Below are positions 6,644 to 6,761 of a stretch of DNA of 6,761 nt, in pieces. The stretch lies in the NCBI GenBank assembly GCA_947591115.1, contig CANQCX010000106.1, positions 1-6,761 of the forward strand, in the 5' to 3' direction. Position numbers and translations under genes: made by a program. The notes beneath the pieces are model-generated. The model was given only the letters and a program-made list of their open reading frames with translations. It was not told the origin of the DNA and made no database searches. Origin of the DNA: an uncultured Lachnospiraceae bacterium. Its GTDB lineage: Bacteria > Bacillota > Clostridia > Lachnospirales > Lachnospiraceae. Every line of letters begins with the position of its first letter. The stretch's first letter is position 1.

Positions 6644-6761
6644 AAAAAATACGGTTCGGAAAGATTTTGGATACCGGGTTTACCTACTGCATTTTGATCG
6701 CAGTGGCATTTATTTTCTTTTTCCCTTGTCTCTGGCTGATTTTGGCATCCTTTTCTGCATC
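6640..6761 (+). CDS. malG: Maltodextrin ABC transporter permease, MalG-type (5' part only)
   Basis: Only the first 40 codons are present; the gene runs off the window. The start ATG overlaps the malF stop by four bases (ATGA), with GAGGAGG at 6623-6629, ten bases upstream. The peptide begins MKKIRFGKILDTGFTYC and continues into one membrane span ending FFFPCLWLILASFSAS. This F-P-x-x-W-hydrophobic-S-F pattern is typical of the first span of MalG-type permeases. It is the expected second permease after malF. The EAA loop lies beyond the window, so the assignment rests on this span and on gene order. Confidence 0.88.
   Translation, partial: MKKIRFGKILDTGFTYCILIAVAFIFFFPCLWLILASFSA

Overview
The window looks like a carbohydrate-uptake locus from a Gram-positive anaerobe of the class Clostridia, most probably Lachnospiraceae. 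The evidence is two Gram-positive-style lipoproteins with LTGC lipoboxes, strong AGGAGG-type ribosome binding sites, tightly packed and overlapping genes, moderate GC, and a CUT1-type sugar ABC transporter beside an intracellular GH13 enzyme. The genus cannot be read from the sequence alone.

Layout: (1) 32-1180 (+) is a secreted lipoprotein with an InlB-type repeat followed by two diverged copies of a beta-rich domain resembling polysaccharide-binding modules. (2) 1183-2001 (-) is a short LacI-family regulator that converges on the lipoprotein gene, with two bases between the stop codons. (3) 2002-2128 is a 127-bp divergent control region. It holds a near-consensus sigma-A promoter for the regulator and a LacI-like palindrome. 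(4) 2129-3853 (+) is a cytoplasmic neopullulanase/cyclomaltodextrinase-type enzyme (GH13, neopullulanase-like). (5) 3853-5310 (+) is a MalE-type substrate-binding lipoprotein. (6) 5324-6643 (+) is a MalF-type permease with an N-terminal extension. (7) 6640 to the end (+) is the start of a MalG-type permease, cut by the window edge.

How they fit together (inference): the substrate-binding lipoprotein captures malto-oligosaccharides or cyclodextrins, MalF/MalG import them, and the GH13 enzyme cleaves them in the cytoplasm. The LacI protein probably controls the rightward operon from the shared control region. The first lipoprotein may hold starch or glycan at the cell surface, although its co-regulation with the rest is not shown. 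No transporter ATPase is present in the window. Systems of this kind often use a shared MsmK/UgpC-type ATPase encoded elsewhere.

There is no RNA gene, CRISPR array, insertion sequence or recognisable rho-independent terminator. Most of the window is an ordinary maltodextrin locus. The parts that deserve attention are the first lipoprotein, the compact LacI protein, the calcium-loop motif in the binding protein and the structure of the control region.
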